A program made the translations under genes and the position numbers. The notes beneath the pieces are model-generated. The model was not told the origin of the DNA, searched no databases, and saw nothing but the letters and a program-made list of their open reading frames with translations. Positions 57,901 through 64,000 of a DNA stretch of 64,000 nt are shown in pieces. The DNA comes from Eudorina sp. 2006-703-Eu-15 (Eukaryota; Chlorophyta; Chlorophyceae; Chlamydomonadales; Volvocaceae): contig BDSI01000006.1 in NCBI GenBank assembly GCA_003117195.1, positions 1,951,987 through 2,015,986 of the forward strand, read 5' to 3'. How positions within the stretch are numbered: the stretch's first letter is position 1; each line of letters opens with the position of its first letter.

Positions 57901-60900
57901 TCATCGTCATCCGCGGGGTGGTGCGCATGATGCTGGAGCAGGACGGCGCGCTGGTGCCGTACTACCTGGGCGCGGGCGGGGTGGGCGGCCTGGTGAGCTG
58001 CGTGCTGGAGAGCCACGTGCCGGGCATGAGCTCCGCGGCGGCGTACGCGGAGGGCAACGCGCTGGGCAAGGGGCCGGTGGTGATGCATATCCCCTGGCCG
58101 GTGCTGCAGGTGCGCGGGGGGGGGAGGGGGGAGGGCGGCGGGGAGGCGGGGGGGAGGGGGGGAGGGCGGCGGGAAAAGCGGTGGGGCGGGGGCCCCTGTC
58201 CCAAGGGGAGGGTGAGGGACGGCCTGGGCTGGCGTGTGCCGGGGTGGCTTCACATAAAATGAATAGGGGCCAGCGCCCAGGGAAGACCGCACTGACGGCC
58301 AGGGCAAAGTTCCCAGCAAGGGCAGGATGGGCGGAGGTGGGGTGGCGGGGGGGGGGGGTGTTGCGAGGGGGCTGTGGCGATATGACCCGACGGGGCTGTC
58401 TGTGAGGGGGCGACAGTGGGTGAGCCGCAGCGTCGTGGGGTGCGGCGCGTACCGTGTACCCGTCACCGCCGCGTCGGGCCTGTCCGCCCGTCTGGGCACA
58501 CATCGGGACCCAGCTACTGCTACTGCTACTGCTGCTGCTGCTGCTGCTGCTGTCGTTCGCTACTGCCGCCACTGCGCCGCTCCGCGCCCAATGCACCTGT
58601 AACACACCGTCGTCCTACCGTTCGCCCTTCCCGTTCCGCATACTGCTGCTGGGCCTCGCCCGCACCCTCGCCCGCCTTGCCTTCCGCCCTCCCACATCCT
58701 TAGCTCCTCCCCCGCCCCCCCGCCCGCACCCTCCCCCCTTTTCCGCCTCCCCCTCAGGTGCTGAAGCGCTTCAGTCGGGAGGAGTGCAACGCCGCCTACC
58801 AGGCGCTGGACCTGCAGCTGTACCGCACAGCGGCGGTGTACGTGCTGGACCTGCTGCGGCAACAGGTGTGGGTGTGTTTGGTGGTGGCGGGGCAGAGGCG
58901 CAGGGCATAGGGTGGCGCAAGGGCCCCGCGACATGTCACATGGGGGGAGGGCGGGAGGAGTCCCCGCCGAGTGGAGGCCACGCGGGTGTGCGGGGGCCCC
59001 TAGCGGACAGCCCCCGGGCTGGGCGCAGCCGTCGTCGTCATCGTCGTCGTTGCCGCAGTGCCTGGGGCGCTGTGCCTATGCGAGGTCCCGAGCCCCCCTC
59101 CAGCCAAAAGTCCCCGCCCTCGCCCCTCCCGGAGGGTAGGTCTCCCGCCCTGCACCCCGCTTGCCCCTCATCCCGTGCCCTCATCCCGTGCCGCCCCGTC
59201 CCCTCCCCTTCCGTCCCCGTTCCCCAGGTGACGCAGCAGTTCTCGTCCTTCATCCGCTCCTCGCTGCTGACCGTCCTGTCCTCCCGCCGGATTGACACCC
59301 CCGCCATGAGGCGGCAGCGCATCCGACTGCTGCTGCAGCCCGCGGCGGCCGACAACATCGTGGATGGGGTCATCGACTGGGTGGGTGGGTGGGTGGGTGG
59401 GTGGGTGGGAGCCTTTGATGGGCGGGAGGGGGGTGAGAGGAGGGGGGGCGGGAGCCGGGAGCCGGACGGGGGGGGGTGGGCGCAAAGGGGAGGGCGGGGG
59501 TCCGGTACGTGGACGACTGGCTGGATGTCTAGGTGTGAGAGTGAATGATTGCGATGTAATGATTGCAATACTTCGAATGTGTCTAGCTTATTGTCATGAT
59601 TGTGATCATTGGAATTATGGACAGCCCGGCCAGATCCGTGCGCATACCAGCCACAGCCACAGCCCCGACAGGCTCCACGTCACCTACCACCTACCGGGTC
59701 GTACAACCGTCCGTCCGTCCCCCTCCCCGCCATCGCCCAGTCCCCCTGCCGGTGCCGCCTCATCCTCATCACCTCGGCACCCCATCCGCACCTCGCACCC
59801 CGCGAACCCCATCACATCCCCCCACCACCCGCCCGGCCCCGCCCGCCCGCCCGCCCCCCTTCCCCCCCAGATCGCCGAGCTGCTCAACACGGAGCTCGAG
59901 GTGGCCCGCCAGCTGCTGGACCCCAGCAGCGGCAACCCCTCCGCGGGCGGCGGCCACCCTCACAACCGCCACAACCACCACAACCACCACAGCCACCACA
60001 GCCATCACAACCACCTGCACGGCAGCAGCATGGCGCACGTCGCGCCCTACCTGCAGACCTTCGGCACCGGCGGCAGCAGCGGCAGCGGCGGGGGCGCCGC
60101 CAGCCCCGCCAGCGCCGCCGCCGGCGGGGGCGAGCCGGCGGCGGTCGCCGCTGCGCGGCTGGCGACGGCCCCCTGGGTGGAGGTGATGTACAAGGCGATC
60201 GCCGCGGCCACCACTGCCGTACTGGACATCATCCGGACGTCGCTCAAGGACTCTGTGCTGGTGGTGCTGGGGCCCCGGCAGGGCATCGTCCAGAGAACCA
60301 CCATGGTGCTCATCCAGGTGGGGGGCGGTGGGCGGTGGGCTGGATGGGGGGGGATCGGGGGACTTGGGGTTGGATGGATGGATGGATGGATGGATGGATG
60401 GATGGATGGATGGATGGATGGATGGATGGATGGATGGATGGATGGATGGATGGATGGATGGATGGATGGATGGATGGATGGATGGCAGGGTGGCAGGGTG
60501 GCAGGGTGGCAGGGTGGCAGGGTGGCAGGGTGGGTGGGTGGGTGGGTGGGTGGCAGGGTGGCAGGGTGGGTCATCTCGCTCTCGACCTCAATCCCAACAC
60601 TGCTCCCCGCTCAAACCTTGCCACAAGTACAACCACAACGTACAACCCCTTCTCAACGACTACCACAACCACCACAACCGCCACAACCACCCCCGCGCCC
60701 GCGTGCAGGGCTCCCTGGAGGCGGCGCCCATCGCCGACGCGGACGGCACCGGCGGCGCCGCGGGCCTGGGCGGCCCCTTCGTGGCCTCCCCCAACGAGCT
60801 GCACGTGGCGCCCTCGGTCATGGTCTGGGTCTCCGACTACTTCGAGGGAGAGCTGGTGGCCCAGAAGGAGCTGCAGGTGCTGGCGGGGCCCCGGGGGGCC

Positions 60901-61542
60901 ACTCTGCTGCTGTGGGGGGTGGACCCGGAGGACCTGCTGGTCGCCAGCCCCGCAGCGGAGCCCATCGGCGGCGCCGCGACGGCCGCCGGTGGCGCCGGCG
61001 CGGGCGGCTCGTCCGCACCCCCCGGCGGCGGCGGCAAGGCGGAGCCCGAGCCCGGGCGCGGCCTCCTGCAGGTCGCCAAGTCCATGGCGATGCGCGCGCG
61101 GCAAGAGGCCGGCAAGGTGAAGCCGGAGGCGGCGGGGCTGGCGGCGGCCGCCGCCGCCGCCACCAAGTTGGTCGCGACGGGGGGCGCCAGCAGGCGCGCG
61201 GCGGCGGCGGCGGCGGCGGCAAATGGGAGCGATGCGGCGAACGGCGGCGGGAAGGACGGGCAGGGGGTGGCCGCTAAGGCTGCGGAGGCGGTGAACGGCG
61301 TGGCGGTGGACGCGGGCAACGGGGCCAAGGCACCCTCGCTGCGGAAGTCAGTGGACGGCGCCATGGGGAAGGTCAAGTCACCTGGGGCTGAGGGGGTGGC
61401 TGAGTCCTCGGCGCCTCTGCTCAAGATGGAGGACCACACAAACGGGACAACGCAGTCAGCTGCGGGCGAGGACGCCACGCCGCTGTCGGCGTCGGCGGCG
61501 TCGGCGGAAGATGGCAGCGGGAAGCCGAACCCCGCGTGCTAA
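42999..61542 (+). CDS. SOS1/NhaP-like Na+/H+ antiporter with CNB-like domain (2402 aa)
   Basis: 27 exons join in phase: 42999-43135, 43372-43651, 44730-44913, 45209-45419, 45971-46067, 46417-46576, 46863-46896, 47308-47424, 47949-48142, 48639-48739, 49330-49477, 49858-50042, 50515-51850, 52299-52511, 52833-52996, 53370-53757, 54167-54787, 55335-55468, 55623-55793, 56026-56205, 56783-56927, 57451-57650, 57843-58109, 58758-58865, 59228-59380, 59871-60317 and 60709-61542. Residues about 46-505 form the CPA1 membrane domain, with [11 protein letters not shown] (D190), [12 protein letters not shown] (N218-D219, the ion-binding Asn-Asp of electroneutral exchangers) and [13 protein letters not shown]. 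Residues about 617-1523 are disordered, with repeated GR-x-S motifs. Residues about 1524-1730 are helical. Residues about 1750-1925 resemble a cyclic-nucleotide-binding fold. A His-rich stretch is at 2005-2026. The layout matches plant SOS1, at roughly twice the size. Inferred role: Na+ (or K+)/H+ exchange at the plasma membrane, regulated through the tail. Confidence 0.92.
43712..43785. repeat. direct repeat in intron 2 of the antiporter gene
   Basis: Two 30-bp copies (43712-43741 and 43756-43785), identical but for one base, 44 bp apart. A shorter related piece (GGTTGGCGGTATG) lies between them. Confidence 0.85.
54921..55033. repeat. 16-bp minisatellite in antiporter intron 17
   Basis: Tandem copies of GGGCGGATGGAGGGAT, about seven, inside intron 54788-55334. 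The open frames that it creates (Trp-Asp-Gly-Gly-Met type) are not coding. Confidence 0.9.
60371..60570. repeat. (GGAT)n and (GTGGCAGGG)n arrays in the last intron
   Basis: About 28 copies of the GGAT tetramer (60371-60485), followed by a 9-mer GTGGCAGGG array interrupted by GGGT units (60484-60570), all within intron 60318-60708. Both have length 4n or 9n and keep long frames open by chance. Confidence 0.92.
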
Positions 61543-63008
61543 GGCCACGCAGAGAATGAGGTGGGGGCGGCTCGCCGGCGGTCCGCTGTTAGGATCGGCA
61601 CCGGATCTCGGGTGTACTGCGAGGGGGGTGTTTGGGCGTACTGCGGTGTGCTGCAACGTACGGCAGCGAATTGCCGTGTACTTGCGATTGGTGCTGGGGC
61701 GTACTGCATTGTGCGCTGCAATGTACGGCAGCGGCTGGCGGTGTATTGCCGAACGGTGGGGTGTTACTTGGAAGTGCTCCCATGTACGGCAGCGAAGTGC
61801 GGTGTACTGAGCCTTGTGTTGCGTCACGGGCAGTGCACTGTACGGCAGTGTGTACGGCAGTCATGTACCGTTCTTAGCGGGGTGGTGGGGCAGAGAGATG
61901 TGCGGCAGAGGGGTGTACCCCGGGTGACACCTGTTGAGCGGCCTTGGCTGCCCGATCTTGTTGCGTGTCGCCCGGCAGTCGAAGGTCCTGCTGCGCCCGG
62001 GGGGGGCTGCTTTTATTGACAAAAGGGGGGGCTGAGGACTCCGCTGTCTGTTCCCTGAGGGGCCGCCCTTCCCAAGGGAGGAGGGGGTAGGGAGGGAGGG
62101 GCGCGTTGCGATGCGTCTCTTACCCCCCGGTGCACTGTCCGCTGTGGTGCCGGAGGCAGTGCCGGAGGGCGGTGGGCGGTGTGGAGGAGGACCCCCCGTG
62201 CCACTGCGTCCGCACTCCACGTCCACATCACCGCGATGGGGTGGCGGGCTGCTGGGAGCGCTCCGATCGGGGGTCGGGTGGGGCGGAGCGCAGTCGGGTG
62301 TCCTTCCAAAGGGGGGGGATTCCCTAGTCTTGTGTTGTTGAGCGAGGAGTCCGCCTGAAGGGTTGTGCATGTGTGGTTGTGGTTGTGGTTGTGGTTGTGG
62401 TTGTGTGTCGAGGCATCAGTGGGGGCGCATTGCGGCAATGAGGGCGCTGGGGCGCGCTCGGCCCACTGCTTACGAGGCTGGGCTTGCTCGTGGATGTGGT
62501 GCTGGTGGCGGGGGCGGGTCCAATTTTGATCCCGCGGTCGGTGGGTGGGTGGGGCCGTGACAGTTGGGTCTTGAGGCTCGTCATTGGGTCTTGAGGGTCG
62601 TCATTGGGTCTTGAGGGTCGTGAGGGCCACCCGGCTCTGGGGGGAGATCACTTTGCAACACCTACAACCAGGTCCGGGTCTTCCCAAGGCGACAATGCTG
62701 CAGCTCGCAAAGGCGCGGCGGCTAACTATGGAAATTGGGTAGGGTAGTGCTGGTGGTGGTGGTGGTGGTTTCGCGGCTCGTACACTTGGCGGGGCCGTCG
62801 GCGCAACTGTGGGGCGTTCCGTGCTCCTGGCTTCCTCCCCTTTCCATCAGACGGGTGGGGTGGGTGATCCCGCGCGATTCGTAATACCCTCCTTGTGTTA
62901 GTGTCCTGCTGTTGCGATAGTAGACATTACCGTGAGCACTCGCGTCTGGCCGTGTGCGGGGCGGCATAACGGTGACACACGTGACCCCACAAATGGCTTA
63001 TCCTTTAC
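61543..63008. other. 3' UTR of the antiporter gene and intergenic DNA
   Basis: G/T-rich on + after the stop (TAA 61540-61542). It contains the degenerate tandem repeat at 61605-61870 and a (GTGGTT)n run near 62371-62405. No TGTAA was found on + before 63693, so the transcript end is unresolved. Somewhere here it meets the convergent partial gene on the minus strand. Confidence 0.45.
61605..61870 (+). repeat. degenerate ~60-bp tandem repeat in the antiporter 3' UTR
   Basis: The 9-mer GTACGGCAG recurs at 61658, 61723, 61784, 61840 and 61852. The first four are spaced 65, 61 and 56 bp apart, with partly matching flanks (GGCGTACTGC..GTGCTGCAA). This indicates an old tandem duplication of about four units. 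Confidence 0.7.
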
Positions 63009-63201
63009 CTTGCAGCCGGCCAGGTAGTCAGAGCAGCGCCCCAACGGCCGCCGACCCCGCCGGTCGCCGGATGCGATGAGGAGATCGTCCTCCAGGGGGG
63101 CTGGGGGCGGCGTGCCATGGTTGTCCACGACAGGTCCGGGCAAGGGCCATCTCACCCCATCCACCACCTTCATCAACACCGTCGTGAACAGGCGCACATA
63201 C
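63009..63201 (-). CDS. internal exon of an unrecognised gene, partial
   Basis: On the minus strand an acceptor (CAG, 63204-63202) and a donor (GTAAAG, 63008-63003) bound a 193-nt open exon. It encodes (in phase) YVRLFTTVLMKVVDGVRWPL, then PGPVVDNHGTPPPAP, then LEDDLLIASGDRRGRRPLGR and CSDYLAGCK. The balanced amino-acid composition differs from the repeat-driven frames around it. The preceding exon must lie further right, inside or beyond the window. A following exon was not identified with confidence. I do not recognise the family. Confidence 0.5.
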
Positions 63202-64000
63202 CTGAGGTGGCGGTGGCGATGGAGGTGGCGGTCGAGGTGGTGGTGGCGGTGGTGGTGGTGGTGGTGGGAGACAGTAACGAGTGCAATTTATTACGGCGGC
63301 GTAGTGCGACCGGTAGCACGGCGGTGATGGCGGGGTGTCAGTCCCGGGTGCGGTTGTGTGCGAGTACCCGGGGAGGGCCGGGGGCCGCCGTGACTGCGGC
63401 CCGTGAGGTCCCGGGGCCCACTGGCGCTCCGATCCGATCCGATCCGATCCGATCCGATCCGGTTCGGTCGGTCCGGTCGGTGTATTAGCACCAGTTCGAG
63501 CTTGGTGCTGTATACACATTGCAATTCATGAATGTCGTACATGTCAGAGGTCGTAATCTCCCTCCTCTTGCGGCATTTGAAGAGGTTTGTGTGAGGGAGC
63601 GGGCAGGGGCGCTGAGCGAGGTTTGAGGTTGAGTTGCACGGCAGGAGGGCGAGGGAGGGCACCGGCGGGTAACGCACGCACGTACTGCCTTTTGTAAATT
63701 ATCCAGGGGGGTCAGGTTCTGCGCCTCCGCCTCTTCCCCCCCCCCCCGATGTGGGCGTGTTGACGTCCTCTGCCTGGGGGTGGTCTGTCGGAGAGACCCG
63801 AATGAGGGCGACTGAGAATCTGAAGATGCAAGACAGGCGCCTAGGTCCACCATATGCTGGTACGGATGCCGTACTGTGTGCGGCCGTTCTACACATGGAA
63901 CCAGCCGTGGGCCTGTGTGCTGCAGCGCCGCGACTGACCTCCTCGACTTGAAGCCCGGCAAGCTGCTGTTCCCTCCCCCCTCACCCCCCATTTGCATTGA
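63202..64000. other. right edge: probable intron or upstream part of the partial minus-strand gene
   Basis: Contains a (GGT)n/(GGC)n run (63206-63266), six GATCC units (63431-63460) and a TGTAA on + at 63693-63697. A frame near 63500-63600 on the minus strand (TNLFKCRKRREITTSDMYDI) looks protein-like but lacks a usable acceptor, so it was not joined. Confidence 0.35.

Noticed and set aside
60328..60708. frames with repeated Trp-Met-Asp-Gly
   Set aside because: Generated by the (GGAT)n microsatellite inside an intron bounded by good splice sites.
55335..61542. a separate CNB-domain gene downstream of the antiporter
   Set aside because: The exon at 55335 joins in phase to 54787, no start codon in a good context precedes it, and SOS1 proteins have the same domain order; one gene is the simpler reading.

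Overview
The window is nuclear DNA of a green alga, most likely a volvocine chlorophyte (Chlamydomonas/Gonium/Volvox/Tetrabaena group). The evidence is very GC-rich coding DNA with long Ala, Gly, Pro and Gln runs, many short GT-AG introns (donors mostly GTG[AC]G, pyrimidine-tract acceptors), TGTAA motifs after stop codons, and abundant G/C-rich microsatellites. No bacterial, viral or organellar genes were recognised.

Layout. (1) 1-7310: 3' part of a large low-complexity protein gene on +, unrecognised, 5' end unresolved. (2) 9075-10873 (-): a 127-residue two-helix membrane protein in six small exons. (3) 11107-15597 (+): a BUD22/SRFBP1-type ribosome-biogenesis protein, divergent from (2). (4) 15598-23068: more than 7 kb with no convincing coding exon, A/C-rich on +, downstream of (5). 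(5) 23069-28825 (-): an R2R3-type MYB transcription factor of about 1331 residues in seven exons. (6) 28826-32790: non-coding, with several hairpins. (7) 32791-37808 (-): an organellar RanBP2-type zinc-finger protein resembling plant VAR3/OZ1. (8) 38533-39642 (-): intronless plastid-type 6-phosphogluconolactonase. (9) 39915-42055 (+): a p47-like SEP-UBX cofactor of CDC48, divergent from (8) across 272 bp. (10) 42999-61542 (+): a 27-exon Na+/H+ antiporter (SOS1/NhaP-like) of 2402 residues with a long disordered insert and a cyclic-nucleotide-binding-like domain. (11) 63009-63201 (-): one exon of an unrecognised gene that probably continues past the right edge.

Exon models were made by hand by joining GT/AG sites and checking the phase at every junction. 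All junctions listed for genes 3, 5, 7, 9 and 10, and for the small membrane protein, keep the reading frame, and every intron is GT-AG. The genes do not form an operon or a single pathway. They are housekeeping or regulatory genes for rRNA processing, transcription, organelle RNA, the pentose-phosphate pathway, the CDC48 system and ion homeostasis. No mobile element with recognisable enzyme domains was seen. The most unusual items are the giant exchanger with its repeated GR-x-S-[IV] motif and His-rich tail, the 37-nt micro-exon carrying the start of the first MYB repeat, a perfect 27-bp intronic hairpin, the duplicated BUD22 C-terminal signature and the 7-kb coding-free tract behind the MYB gene.
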